Below, in pieces: positions 48,971 to 58,248 of a stretch of 64,000 nucleotides of DNA. The notes below the pieces were generated by a model that was given only the letters and a program-made list of their open reading frames with translations, did no database searches and had not been told where the DNA came from. This DNA comes from UBA1930 sp943368475. GTDB lineage: Bacteria > Bacteroidota > Bacteroidia > Chitinophagales > Chitinophagaceae. The stretch is from NCBI GenBank assembly GCA_943368475.1, contig CALRLF020000010.1:10635-74634 (forward strand). The letters are read 5' to 3'. Each line of letters opens with the position of its first letter. Within the stretch, counting starts at the first letter, position 1. The translations under genes and the position numbers were made by a program.

Positions 48971-49011
48971 AATCCGCCACACTTAGGCATTTTGCCAAAA
49001 GTTGGCGGATT
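48971..49011 (+). terminator. Terminator-like hairpin after acpP
   Basis: AATCCGCCA (48971-48979) pairs with TGGCGGATT (49003-49011). The 23-nt loop contains GGCA-ttt-TGCC as an inner hairpin. Downstream is TTATCTATTTT, a weak T-run. It probably gives the abundant acpP message a stable 3' end while letting some transcription go on to fabF. Confidence 0.6.
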
Positions 49012-49080
49012 TATCTATTTTATAACGTTTCTTTTCTTACTATTATATTTGTGTAACAAGAATATTTTTGTGTTTGCCAA

Positions 49081-49124
49081 CAGTTGTACTGCTATGTATC
49101 TTCCGTTGCGTCGCACTCTTGTAC
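49081..49124. repeat. Dispersed repeat, uninterrupted copy
   Basis: CAGTTGTA...GCTAT...TTCCGTTGCGTCGCACTCTTG, related to 10383-10454 where the last part is split by a 25-nt hairpin segment. It sits in the leader of fabF, about 40 nt before the start codon. Confidence 0.55.
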
Positions 49125-49161
49125 GTTCGTCACATTACTGAACATTTTTAAAGTTTTTTGT

Positions 49162-50415
49162 ATGGAATTAAAAAGAGTTGTTGTTACTGGTCTTGGTGCA
49201 TTAACACCATTAGGTAATAACGTAAATGACTTTTGGAACAATTTATTGGCAGGTGTTTCAGGTGCCGATATGATTACCAACTTCGATGCTTCTAAATTCA
49301 GAACAAAGTTTGCTTGTGAAGTAAAAAATTTCGATCCAACCGAATTCATGGATAGAAAAGAAGCAAGAAAAATAGATCGTTTTACCCAATTTGCTCTTGT
49401 TGTTAGCGATCAGGCAATGGCCGATGCTGGTTTAAATAAAGAAAACATCAATCCCGATAGAGTAGGAGTTGTATTTGCAAGTGGTATTGGTGGATTAATC
49501 ACCTTTCAACACGAAGTACAAGAATTTGCAAAAGGTGATGGTACACCACGTTTCAATCCATTCTTCATTCCTAAAATGATATTGGATATTGCAGCAGGTC
49601 AAATTAGTATGCGTCATAATTTACGTGGGCCAAATTTTGCCGTTGTTAGTGCATGTGCAAGCAGCACCAATGCTATTATGGATGCATTTAATTTATTGCG
49701 TTTAGGTAAATCCGATATTATTTTAACTGGTGGAAGCGAAGCTGTAATTAGCGAAGCAGGTGTTGGTGGTTTTAATGCCATGAAAGCCATGAGTGAAAGA
49801 AACGACGACCCGAAAACCGCTTCACGTCCTTATGATAAAGATAGAGATGGTTTTGTAATGGGAGAAGGTGCAGGCATGTTGGTATTAGAAGAATTAGAAC
49901 ATGCAAAAGCCCGTGGAGCCAAAATTTATTGTGAAGTAGTTGGCTGTGGTGCAACTGCTGATGCTCACCATATTACAGCCCCTCATCCTGATGGATTAGG
50001 AGCAAAAAATGTAATGATTGCTGCATTGGAAGATGCTTATATGAAACCTGAAGAAATCGATTACATCAACACACATGGAACAAGTACACCGGTAGGCGAT
50101 GGTGCAGAAATTAAAGCTGTAACAGAAGTTTTTGGGGAACATGCATACAAACTAAATATTAGTGCAACCAAAAGTATGACAGGTCATTGCTTAGGAGCTG
50201 CTGGTGCATTAGAAGCCATTGCAAGCATCTTAGCAGTTGTTAATGATGTTGTACCTCCAACCATCAATCATTTTACTGATGATCCTGAAATAGATGCAAA
50301 ACTAAATTTCACTTTCAATAAACCACAATACCGAACTGTGAATGCTGCATTAAGTAATACATTTGGTTTTGGTGGACACAATGCCTGTGTGATTGTAAAA
50401 AAATATAAAGCGTAA
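49162..50415 (+). CDS. fabF: 3-oxoacyl-[acyl-carrier-protein] synthase II
   Basis: 417 residues of a thiolase-fold condensing enzyme with the Cys-His-His triad intact: C165 (VSACASSTNA), H305 (INTHGTSTPVGD) and H342 (SMTGHCLGAAG). It elongates acyl-ACP with malonyl-ACP. ATG 49162 (MELKRVVVTGLGALTPLG) is the family start; the longer frame reads into the dispersed repeat. Operon context acpP-fabF-rnc. Confidence 0.96.
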   Translation: MELKRVVVTGLGALTPLGNNVNDFWNNLLAGVSGADMITNFDASKFRTKFACEVKNFDPTEFMDRKEARKIDRFTQFALVVSDQAMADAGLNKENINPDRVGVVFASGIGGLITFQHEVQEFAKGDGTPRFNPFFIPKMILDIAAGQISMRHNLRGPNFAVVSACASSTNAIMDAFNLLRLGKSDIILTGGSEAVISEAGVGGFNAMKAMSERNDDPKTASRPYDKDRDGFVMGEGAGMLVLEELEHAKARGAKIYCEVVGCGATADAHHITAPHPDGLGAKNVMIAALEDAYMKPEEIDYINTHGTSTPVGDGAEIKAVTEVFGEHAYKLNISATKSMTGHCLGAAGALEAIASILAVVNDVVPPTINHFTDDPEIDAKLNFTFNKPQYRTVNAALSNTFGFGGHNACVIVKKYKA

Positions 50416-50436
50416 AGCTTCTATCAATTAAATTTT

Positions 50437-50470
50437 AAAAATGCAAATCCGTAAAACGATTTGCATTTTT
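50437..50470 (+). terminator. Terminator between fabF and rnc
   Basis: AAAAATGCAAATC (50437-50449) and GATTTGCATTTTT (50458-50470) pair perfectly over 13 bp, 8-nt loop, with T-run in the second arm. Confidence 0.85.
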
Positions 50471-50536
50471 TCTTAGTGAGCAGGTTTTCTATTAACTTAG
50501 TGCAAAATGTAAGAATCATCCCTCAAAAAGTATAGT

Positions 50537-51244
50537 TTGCGTTTCATCAGACAATTATTTAATTCGGCTAAAAAATCTTCCTTCGATAAACAGGTTGAAA
50601 ATATTCTAGGCTTAAAGCTTGGTAACCTTGCATTGTACAATGCTGCTTTAAGCCATAGAAGTGTAAAAGATGCACCCGATGAAAACAATGAACGTTTGGA
50701 ATATTTAGGTGATGCTATTTTAAGTGGCATTGTTGCCGATTATTTGTTTAAACGTTATCCATATAAAGGCGAAGGTTTTTTAACGGAGATGAGAAGTAAA
50801 ATGGTGAATCGCCAACAACTGAATGATATTGCAGTTAAGATGGGACTGAAAAAAATTACCCTCTATAATAAATTCGATAATAGCTTACGCAGCAGTCAAA
50901 TTTTTGGCAACACATTAGAAGCTATTGTAGGAGCTGTTTACTTAGATAAAGGCTATAGAAAAACCCATCAGTGGGTGCTAAAGCAAATTGTTATACCACA
51001 CATGTTTGTAGATGATTTAGAAGCCATAGACATTAACCTGAAAAATAAATTAATTGGCTGGGCTGCTAAAAATGGTAAAACTTTATCGTTCGATGTTGCC
51101 GAAGAAAATTTGAATAATGGCCGCCGAACATTTGTTATTAATACTGTTTTAGATGGAGAAGTTTTGGCACAAGGGAAAGGCTACAATAAGAAAGACGCAA
51201 GTCAAATAGCAGCACAATTGGCAATTGAAAAGTTAGGATTGTAA
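50537..51244 (+). CDS. rnc: Ribonuclease III
   Basis: 235 residues. The catalytic signature is NERLEYLGDAILSGIVADYLF, and the second acidic site is NTLEAIVGAVYLDKGY; the C-terminal dsRNA-binding domain ends NKKDASQIAAQLAIEKLGL. It cuts double-stranded RNA in rRNA processing. The start is TTG 50537, chosen because it is the only suitable codon giving the N-terminal FIRQLFNS segment; an ATG start would truncate the domain. Confidence 0.94.
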   Translation: MRFIRQLFNSAKKSSFDKQVENILGLKLGNLALYNAALSHRSVKDAPDENNERLEYLGDAILSGIVADYLFKRYPYKGEGFLTEMRSKMVNRQQLNDIAVKMGLKKITLYNKFDNSLRSSQIFGNTLEAIVGAVYLDKGYRKTHQWVLKQIVIPHMFVDDLEAIDINLKNKLIGWAAKNGKTLSFDVAEENLNNGRRTFVINTVLDGEVLAQGKGYNKKDASQIAAQLAIEKLGL

Positions 51245-51260
51245 AAATCGTTTCACCAAT

Positions 51261-51293
51261 AAAAAACCATCTCTTTCCCAGAGATGGTTTTTT
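51261..51293. terminator. Bidirectional terminator of rnc and the DUF4394 gene
   Basis: AAAAAACCATCTCT (51261-51274) pairs perfectly with AGAGATGGTTTTTT (51280-51293) around the loop TTCCC. A-run and T-run on either side make it usable by both convergent genes. Confidence 0.88.
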
Positions 51294-51314
51294 CTATTCA
51301 AGATTTTCATTTTT

Positions 51315-52838
51315 TTAAAATCCTAATCCAACACTCATTGCTTTTATTTTATTAGGGAAACTCATTCCTGCAGTTGCAGTACCTGTTGTTAAGTTTATAG
51401 AATATACTTTTGTTACACCTGAAACTGTAAGTACTGCGTAAGCCATATTGGTTTTACCCCCAATATCAAAACCATTTAACGATTCAGTATTTACACCCAA
51501 ACTTCCTATTTCTACGAGTGTGCCATTGTTTGGTGGATCTTGTTTATACAATTTACCCATATCTAGTACATATAAAACAGTAGTTGTGGCACCCACAAAA
51601 TTATTTGTATAGGCAGCACCTGAAATCATGGGTGTGCCTGGGTTTAAGTTGGCATCTGTTGCTGCAATAGTACCATCATTTGGATTTAATCGAAGGTTTT
51701 GACCACTATTGGTAACCACTCTTATTCTATCTACAGTTGGGTTAAAATCAAAACCAAATTGAGTACTACTGGTATTAATCGTAAAGCCTGATCCAATGCC
51801 TGTTGCAGCTCCTGTACTTAAATTGAAACTATATAATTTTGCCATGCCCAATGCAGTAGTTGCTAAACCATACAATTGATTGGTTGCTGGTCTAAAATCA
51901 ATGGCAACTATACTTTCTCCAATAGCTAAACCTGTTATTGCTTTATTAATTGGAGCAGCAGTTGTGGTTGGATTAAAGATTTGAAAATTATTATTTTCAT
52001 CAACTGCATAAGCAACAGGATTTGTTGGAATAGCAATATCAATAATATTATTGGCACTCATATCTGCTAAATAAGTTGCTTTTGCATCGCTAGTGCTAAT
52101 GCTGTATAATTTTGATTTAGTATCTACAGTTAATGTTGCTAAAATAATACTGTTATCTGCGTTTATGTCAAAACCACCTTTACCTGTAAAATTCACATCG
52201 ATTGTTCCTACTTCAGATAATGTACCATCGTTTGGGGGCGTTTGCTTGTACAATTTTTTTGTATTTACATCAATATCATATAAATCAGTAGTGCTTGCAC
52301 CAGCTATATTGTTGGTGTAAGCTATAGAAGTTATTGATGGATTTGAACCACCATTTATTGAGCCATCTGTTGCAGCAACAGTGCCCAATTCAGGATGCAA
52401 TCGAAGATTTTGACCAGCATTGGTAACCATTCTTATTCTATCAACAGTTGGGTTAAAATCTATGTTTGCAACCATGCTGTTTAATGCTGGTGTAAATGTG
52501 GTTGTGCCAACAACAACTGCAGAACCATTATCGTAATTAATGGTATAAAGTCTGCTTGTTGTTCCTAGTCCATATAACTGACCAGTTGCTGGTCTGAAAT
52601 CTATACTAATAATCTTTTCACCAGCTGGTAAACCTGTAATAGCTACTGTAGCCATTGCTGAAGATGTTGTTTGTGCATTATACTTTAACAACTGATTCAT
52701 ATCGTTCAGTGCATAAAATACAACATCGGGTTTTGCAACTGGTATTTCAACGGTTATGTGGTTTTCTTTTTTGCAACTAACAAAAATTAGAGACGCAGTA
52801 AATAGGGTAGCCACTCTTTTTAGAAACTTTGATTTCAT
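51315..52838 (-). CDS. Lipoprotein with duplicated DUF4394 domain
   Basis: 507 residues. Lipobox SLIFVSC near residue 22. The body consists of two tandem copies, about residues 40-275 and 276-507, each with SIDFRPATGQLYGLG / AIDFRPATNQLYGLA, DFNPTVDRIRMVTN / DFNPTVDRIRVVTN, GQNLRLHPELGTVAATD / GQNLRLNPNDGTIAATD and LYKQTPPNDGTL / LYKQDPPNNGTL. DUF4394 repeats probably fold as a beta-propeller. Function unknown; likely on the cell surface. Confidence 0.88.
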   Translation of the reverse strand: MKSKFLKRVATLFTASLIFVSCKKENHITVEIPVAKPDVVFYALNDMNQLLKYNAQTTSSAMATVAITGLPAGEKIISIDFRPATGQLYGLGTTSRLYTINYDNGSAVVVGTTTFTPALNSMVANIDFNPTVDRIRMVTNAGQNLRLHPELGTVAATDGSINGGSNPSITSIAYTNNIAGASTTDLYDIDVNTKKLYKQTPPNDGTLSEVGTIDVNFTGKGGFDINADNSIILATLTVDTKSKLYSISTSDAKATYLADMSANNIIDIAIPTNPVAYAVDENNNFQIFNPTTTAAPINKAITGLAIGESIVAIDFRPATNQLYGLATTALGMAKLYSFNLSTGAATGIGSGFTINTSSTQFGFDFNPTVDRIRVVTNSGQNLRLNPNDGTIAATDANLNPGTPMISGAAYTNNFVGATTTVLYVLDMGKLYKQDPPNNGTLVEIGSLGVNTESLNGFDIGGKTNMAYAVLTVSGVTKVYSINLTTGTATAGMSFPNKIKAMSVGLGF

Positions 52839-52905
52839 GGTTTTCAGATTTAATTTATTTTTCTAAATACGGAGTTTGAAATCAGTTGGATTTATCGATA
52901 ACAAA

Positions 52906-52933
52906 AAAAGAGTCAACCTAAGTTGACTCTTTT
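52906..52933 (-). terminator. Terminator of the M1 peptidase gene
   Basis: AAAAGAGTCAAC (52906-52917) and GTTGACTCTTTT (52922-52933) form a perfect 12-bp stem with a 4-nt loop. On the minus strand it is followed by more T (the A-run at 52903-52909). It lies 28 nt beyond the peptidase stop. Confidence 0.85.
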
Positions 52934-52960
52934 GAAATACATTAATATGCTATAATTTAT

Positions 52961-55360
52961 TTACCTGCTTTTTTTTTCAGCAGCTGCCTGCATAGGATTT
53001 TTTCCAGCACCACCAGGATTACGTCTATTACCAGCACCAGCTTTAAATAAAGCAAATTTGCTTGGTTCTGTCCATTCGCCAGTAGGCCATACATTGTTTT
53101 TCTCGTTAATATCTGCAGTTTCTCTCATTGGATCTAATTTAATGCTTACTGCTTTTTGTTTGGTCATGAAAACTTTAGAAACTTTGTTTTCATTCTTACG
53201 CCAGATTTGTGCAGGAATTCTTTCTACTTCTTTAGTTCCATCGGCAAAAGTAAACTCAACAATAATTGGCATTACTAAACCACCTTTATTATTGAAAGTT
53301 ATTTCATACAAATAAGTACCGGCATATTTTTCTTTGGTTGCTGCATCTAAAGGTTCAGCAGCTGTAGCTGATCTTGGTGCAGGTATATATTTAGAAGTAT
53401 CATAAGGTTCAATACCTCTTGCATAACGCCAGTAAAAATCTCTTAACGAAGTATCTACATCGGTTTGAAAAATAATTTTCTTATCCGTTCTGTTTCTAAT
53501 TTTAGAAATATCTTCAAAGCTATTTACCTGAGGCTTGTCAATTGATCTTGGGGCACTGTTGTCAAAACCTCTTCCACCACCTGTTGCAGCAGCTTCTAAA
53601 TCAACCACTGCATATTTAACAGTGTCTATAGCAATATCACAAGGATCAATTCCATAAAACCAACCCCTCCAAAACCAATCTAAATCTTCGCCACTTGCAT
53701 CTTCCATAGTTCTAAATAAATCGGCTGGTGTTGGGTGTTTAAATGCCCATCTTCTTGCATATTCTTTAAATGCATAGTCAAATAATTCTCTACCCATTAC
53801 CGTTTCTCTTAAAATATTTAAACCTGTAGCTGGCTTGCTGTAAGCATTTGGACCAAACTGAATAATGTTTTCACTATTCGTCATGATTGGTTCTAACTGC
53901 TCTTTTGGTAAACGCATATAATCAGCAATGGTGAAAGCTGGTCCACGTCGTGATGGGAATTTGTTATCCCATAATTCTTCAGTTAAATATTCAACAAAAG
54001 TATTCAATCCTTCATCCATCCAGCTCCACTGACGCTCATCGCTATTTACAATCATAGGAAAGAAGTTGTGACCTACTTCATGTATTATCACACCCAACAT
54101 ACCATTTTTAGTAGCTTCACTATACGTACCATCTTTTTCAGTTCTGCCATAGTTAAAACAAATCATTGGGTATTCCATACCATTGCTTGCTTCAATACTT
54201 TGAGCAACAGGGTAGGGATAAGGAATAGAAAATTTAGAGTACGTTTTAATGGTATGTGCAACAGCTTTTGTTGAGTATTTTCTATACAAGCCATAAGCTT
54301 CTTTAGGATAACCGCTCATGCACATTACTTTTTTACCTTCTACATAAGCAGGCATTGCATCCCAAATAAATTTACGAGAGCTGCCCCATGCAAAATCTCT
54401 AACATTGATTGCATTAAAAATCCATGTTTTCTTTTTGTCGCTTTTGGTTTTTTCGGCAGTAACTGCTTCATTTAAAGTAACCACTTCTACAGGCTCAGTG
54501 GCTTTTGTAGCAGCAGCCCAACGTTGTAGTTGTGCAGGACTTAAAACCTGATTGTAGTTTTGACATTCGCCAGTAGCCATTATCGTATGATCGGCTGGAA
54601 CCGTCATTTGTACTTTATAGTTACCAAAAGTTAATGCAAATTCACCACGACCAGTGAACTGATGATTTTGCCATCCTTGAAAATCGCTGTACACACATAA
54701 ACGTGGGAACCATTGCGTCATGGTAAATAAATGATTGCCATCTTCAGGAAAAAATTCGTAACCACCACGGCCACCCATAACCATACGATTAGAAATTTTA
54801 TAGTTCCAATCTATTTTAAAAATAAACTGTTGTCCAGGTTTTAATGGAACTGGTAAATCAACCCTCATCATGGTTTTATTTACTTTATAGTTAATGGATT
54901 TGCCCAATGCATCAGTTAGTTTGGTAATTTTTATACCATAACCGTTATCTGTTTTGTCTTCAGCCATCGCATCTAACTGAGTGGTAGCAACTACACGGCT
55001 TAAAGTACTACCATCTTGATAGTTGGCATTGTCTTTTGTGCTGTGTTCGTTTTCGTCCAACTGTAACCACAAGTAGGTTAAAACGTCTGGTGAGTTGTTG
55101 AAATAGGTTAAAGTTTCAGAACCTGTAAGTTTTAGATTTTTCTCATCAAGCTCACATTTAATGTCGTAATCACAACGTTGTTGCCAGTATTTATTTCCTG
55201 GTGCACCACTAGCCGTTCTGTACTCATTTGGTGTAGCTAAAATAGTACCCAATTGTTCAAACTTGTTGCCATGGTTAGACGTTGGATTGTTCATGATGTT
55301 TTGTGCAGTAGCTGATAAAGCAGTTATCAGCACAGCAAACAGTACAATCAATTTTCTCAT
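52961..55360 (-). CDS. M1-family zinc metallopeptidase
   Basis: 799 residues with signal peptide MRKLIVLFAVLITALSATAQ. Zinc site HEVGH (H427, H431) with E428 as general base and E450 as third ligand in WMDEGLNTF, spaced as in M1 aminopeptidases. The substrate-binding GxMEN motif appears as NGMEYPM. N-terminal jelly-roll domain present. Secreted or periplasmic. The C-terminal tail GAGNRRNPGGAGKN is basic and Gly-rich. The HupE-like gene starts 12 nt upstream in transcription order and is probably cotranscribed. Confidence 0.93.
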   Translation of the reverse strand: MRKLIVLFAVLITALSATAQNIMNNPTSNHGNKFEQLGTILATPNEYRTASGAPGNKYWQQRCDYDIKCELDEKNLKLTGSETLTYFNNSPDVLTYLWLQLDENEHSTKDNANYQDGSTLSRVVATTQLDAMAEDKTDNGYGIKITKLTDALGKSINYKVNKTMMRVDLPVPLKPGQQFIFKIDWNYKISNRMVMGGRGGYEFFPEDGNHLFTMTQWFPRLCVYSDFQGWQNHQFTGRGEFALTFGNYKVQMTVPADHTIMATGECQNYNQVLSPAQLQRWAAATKATEPVEVVTLNEAVTAEKTKSDKKKTWIFNAINVRDFAWGSSRKFIWDAMPAYVEGKKVMCMSGYPKEAYGLYRKYSTKAVAHTIKTYSKFSIPYPYPVAQSIEASNGMEYPMICFNYGRTEKDGTYSEATKNGMLGVIIHEVGHNFFPMIVNSDERQWSWMDEGLNTFVEYLTEELWDNKFPSRRGPAFTIADYMRLPKEQLEPIMTNSENIIQFGPNAYSKPATGLNILRETVMGRELFDYAFKEYARRWAFKHPTPADLFRTMEDASGEDLDWFWRGWFYGIDPCDIAIDTVKYAVVDLEAAATGGGRGFDNSAPRSIDKPQVNSFEDISKIRNRTDKKIIFQTDVDTSLRDFYWRYARGIEPYDTSKYIPAPRSATAAEPLDAATKEKYAGTYLYEITFNNKGGLVMPIIVEFTFADGTKEVERIPAQIWRKNENKVSKVFMTKQKAVSIKLDPMRETADINEKNNVWPTGEWTEPSKFALFKAGAGNRRNPGGAGKNPMQAAAEKKSR

Positions 55361-55372
55361 TTTGTATTTGGT

Positions 55373-55954
55373 TTAAAAAGGTAAACGTGTTAAGGCCATT
55401 TCAATGGCAATTCCAAAGATAGCTCCACTAATAAATAAAAGATATTCTCTTCGGTTTAATTTGATAATATTCAAGCAAATAAATGAAATAATTAAAGTAA
55501 ATAATACCACCAAAAGTTGAGCTGCTTCGATACCCACATTTGCGTACAATAGGTTGAGTGCTGCACTAAAACCATTGCCTTCAATAGCTACAAATTCACT
55601 GGCAAAGCCCAATCCATGTATCAATCCAAAAAACAAAGCAAAAAAGTAAATGGGCGGAAATTTGCCTTTATAATTGAATTTTTTAACGAACAAATTACTA
55701 ATTGCTGTTGCAATAATGGTTATGGCAATAAAAAATTCAATCCAGTTTTTAGGTAAATGCAACACATTAAATACTGCCAATGCCAAAGTAATACAATGCC
55801 CAATGGTAAAAGCGGTAACTAGTATGAATAGCTTTTTCCAATCGGTAAATTGGTAACGCAATGCTAAAGCAACCATAAATAAAATATGGTCTAATGCCCC
55901 CAAATTGGCAATATGTTTAAATCCTAATTCAAAGTAAATTTGAAAATTACTCAT
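55373..55954 (-). CDS. HupE/UreJ-like membrane protein
   Basis: About 193 residues, six helices. The family-like segments are FELGFKHIANLGALDHILFMVALALRY, FTIGHCITLALAVF, ALFFGLIHGLGFASEFV and GIEAAQLLVV with conserved histidines. HupE/UreJ proteins are implicated in nickel or cobalt uptake; such solitary members beside M1 peptidases are common in Bacteroidota, and a metal role here is only inferred. Start chosen at ATG 55954 (MSNFQIYFELG). Confidence 0.82.
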   Translation of the reverse strand: MSNFQIYFELGFKHIANLGALDHILFMVALALRYQFTDWKKLFILVTAFTIGHCITLALAVFNVLHLPKNWIEFFIAITIIATAISNLFVKKFNYKGKFPPIYFFALFFGLIHGLGFASEFVAIEGNGFSAALNLLYANVGIEAAQLLVVLFTLIISFICLNIIKLNRREYLLFISGAIFGIAIEMALTRLPF

Positions 55955-56051
55955 AAGCTTAATCAACAAACAGCTATTAAAAACAACTTGGTTTATGTGC
56001 CAATTCTGAAAATTAATGATGATGTTTGCTGCAGCAAAATAATGTAGATAA

Positions 56052-56540
56052 ATGGCAAATAGTATATTTCAATGGTTGATAACTGGACTGGTTGCAGTGT
56101 TGCATCCTTTTTTTGTAAGTGTGATAGAAATTAACCACAATGCAAAAGAAAAATCTGTGGAAGTAAGCATGCGAATTTTTACAGATGATTTTGAAGGTGC
56201 TTTAAAGAAATTTAGCAACGCAAAAATTGATTTGGCTAACCCTGCTAGCAAAGAAACAATCGATAAAATTATTGTAAACTATGTAAAACAAAAAGTGTAC
56301 GTACAAATTAATGACAAGTCTGCTGTGCTTGAGTATGTAGGTTATGAAATTAAGAAAGAAAGTGTGTGGGTTTATTTTGAAATAGACAATATTGCAACTG
56401 TAAAAAAAGTGGAGATTAATTGCAACTTATTGTATGAATATCAGGAAAAGCAAATGAATATTTTTCATGTATATGCCAATGGGAAAGAGAAAAGCTACAA
56501 GCTAGATAATCCTGCAACAACAACCAGTTTTCAATTTTAA
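56052..56540 (+). CDS. DUF6702 family protein
   Basis: 162 residues, hydrophobic N-terminus (FQWLITGLVAVLHPFFVSVI) then a beta-rich domain: EINHNAKEKSVEVSMRIFTDDFEGAL, KIIVNYVKQKVYVQIN, LEYVGYEIKKESVWVYFEI, NIFHVYANGKEKSYKL. This pattern matches DUF6702, regularly found with HupE-like and M1 peptidase genes in Bacteroidota (family memory). Divergent from hupE with a 97-bp gap, so a shared control region is possible. Confidence 0.82.
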   Translation: MANSIFQWLITGLVAVLHPFFVSVIEINHNAKEKSVEVSMRIFTDDFEGALKKFSNAKIDLANPASKETIDKIIVNYVKQKVYVQINDKSAVLEYVGYEIKKESVWVYFEIDNIATVKKVEINCNLLYEYQEKQMNIFHVYANGKEKSYKLDNPATTTSFQF

Positions 56541-56543
56541 GAT

Positions 56544-57068
56544 ATGAGAAAATTATTAATAGCTTTTGGCAGTTGCATTATATTTATTACTAGCTATGCA
56601 CAAGATGAATGCAATGAAATGAACAATGTATATATGCGTTTAGATTCAATTGCACAAGCTGCTGCATTGAAATCTGAAGTAAGCAAATTTGCAAAAGACA
56701 GCATTTTTACTTTGGGAAAAACATATGAATTATTTAATGAAAAAAACAATTTGAATAGAAACGGAATGTTGACCGTTTTAGGAGGTTTGGCTATATTTTA
56801 TTTTGATGAAACTGCACAACCTAATATTCAAGCACTTCTTGAAATGTGTATTGATCGTTTAGTTAAAAAAGAAAACCTTTACATAAAATACGATAAGGCA
56901 AGTGAAAATGGGTTTAAAAAGATTTGGGTATATAAATCAAAAAAGTCTAAAAAAGTAATTTTTGTTTTAGACAGAGGAACTAAAATAAACATGAGTGGTG
57001 ATAATGAAAATAATAAACTGACAATGCGTTTATATTGGAATTATTACTTGCCTGAAGCTAAAAATTAA
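56544..57068 (+). CDS. Secreted hypothetical protein
   Basis: 174 residues with signal peptide ending TSYAQ. The mature part is mixed alpha/beta: YMRLDSIAQAAALKSEVSKFAKDSIF, a segment LTVLGGLAIFYFDETAQPNIQALLEMCIDRLVKK, and a basic strand (KKSKKVIFVLDRGTKINMSG). No recognised family. Its start is 3 nt after the DUF6702 stop, so it is almost certainly in that operon; its TAA overlaps the hemW stop by 4 nt. Confidence 0.7.
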   Translation: MRKLLIAFGSCIIFITSYAQDECNEMNNVYMRLDSIAQAAALKSEVSKFAKDSIFTLGKTYELFNEKNNLNRNGMLTVLGGLAIFYFDETAQPNIQALLEMCIDRLVKKENLYIKYDKASENGFKKIWVYKSKKSKKVIFVLDRGTKINMSGDNENNKLTMRLYWNYYLPEAKN

Positions 57069-58183
57069 ATAAATAAATCTGCAGCAATGCCATCGGCAAT
57101 AAACTTTGCTTTTGGAGCAAGTAATAAAAACTGATTATTGATTAATAAAGTTTGATTATTTAAAAATATTGCTGCTCGGGTTAATAAGTTTTCTTTTTCA
57201 TTAACACCAAATTTATCTTGAATATGCTGTAAAGAAATACCCTCCATTGTTCTTAAGGCAGTCATTATATACTCATTCAATTGTTGTTCTTTAGTAAGTA
57301 TTTCTATCTCAAAAGGGATTGAATTTTGCTCTATACTTTTGAGATATAATACATTGTTGGCAATATTCCACTGCCTTGATATCCCATTAAAAGAATGAGC
57401 TGACGGACCTAAGCCTAAATAATGCTTACCCTGCCAATAACTGCTATTGTGCTTGCTTCTAAAACCCGGCTTTGCAAAATTGCTGATTTCATAATGTTCG
57501 AATCCTGCATCGGTTAATTTAGCAACCAATATTTCAAAATGTTGGGCTTGTTTTTCAGCATCTACATTAGCTAACTTGTTTTTTTCAATTAGTTTTTCTA
57601 AGGCTGTTTTGGGTTCTACGGTTAAAGCGTAACAAGAAATATGTGGAATGTTGAAGGATAAGGCAGTATCAATATTTTTAATCCATTGCTCATTGCTTAA
57701 AGTTGGTGTACCATATATTAAATCGATGGTGGTATTGCTAAAATATTGTTGAATAAGTGCCAAACTATTTAACGAGTGTTGGCTGTTATGAGCTCTGTTC
57801 ATCCATAGTAAATCTTCCTCTACAAAACTTTGTATGCCAATACTCAAACGGTTAATGCCAATACTTTTCCAGGCAATCAGTTTTTCTTCAGTTATATCAT
57901 CGGGATTGGTTTCTAAAGTAATTTCTACATTGTCATCAACAAGAAAAGTTTGTTTAAAATGGGTAATCATTTTTTCTATTTCATCAATAGAACATAAGCT
58001 GGGTGTGCCTCCTCCAAAATAGATTGTTTCAACTTTTTCGGTTAAGTAATCTTTATTTAATGAAGCTTCTGTGATAATTGCATTTACCATTACTGGCAAC
58101 AGTTTGTGGTTGGTACTAAAATGAAAATTACAATAATGACAAGCCTGCTTACAAAAAGGAATATGAATATAAATACCTGCCAT
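57065..58183 (-). CDS. hemW: Heme chaperone HemW (radical SAM, formerly HemN-like)
   Basis: 372 residues. The radical-SAM cluster motif PFCKQACHYCNF (C11, C15, C18), GGGTPSL and a C-terminal HemW-type domain (WQGKHYLGLGPSAHSF; IMTALRTMEGISLQHI) are present. It lacks the extra N-terminal cysteine of true HemN, so heme delivery is more likely than coproporphyrinogen oxidation. Convergent with the hypothetical gene at 56544. Confidence 0.93.
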   Translation of the reverse strand: MAGIYIHIPFCKQACHYCNFHFSTNHKLLPVMVNAIITEASLNKDYLTEKVETIYFGGGTPSLCSIDEIEKMITHFKQTFLVDDNVEITLETNPDDITEEKLIAWKSIGINRLSIGIQSFVEEDLLWMNRAHNSQHSLNSLALIQQYFSNTTIDLIYGTPTLSNEQWIKNIDTALSFNIPHISCYALTVEPKTALEKLIEKNKLANVDAEKQAQHFEILVAKLTDAGFEHYEISNFAKPGFRSKHNSSYWQGKHYLGLGPSAHSFNGISRQWNIANNVLYLKSIEQNSIPFEIEILTKEQQLNEYIMTALRTMEGISLQHIQDKFGVNEKENLLTRAAIFLNNQTLLINNQFLLLAPKAKFIADGIAADLFI

Positions 58184-58248
58184 TTTATGGTAAAGTTTTA
58201 ACGTTAACAGTTGTTTCTACAGAAGTTTTATTAAACTTGTTTATTGAA

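Noticed and set aside
49012..49070. fabF promoter at TATATTTG near 49045
   Set aside because: A -7 match exists but no TTG is found at the right distance upstream, so I could not support it.
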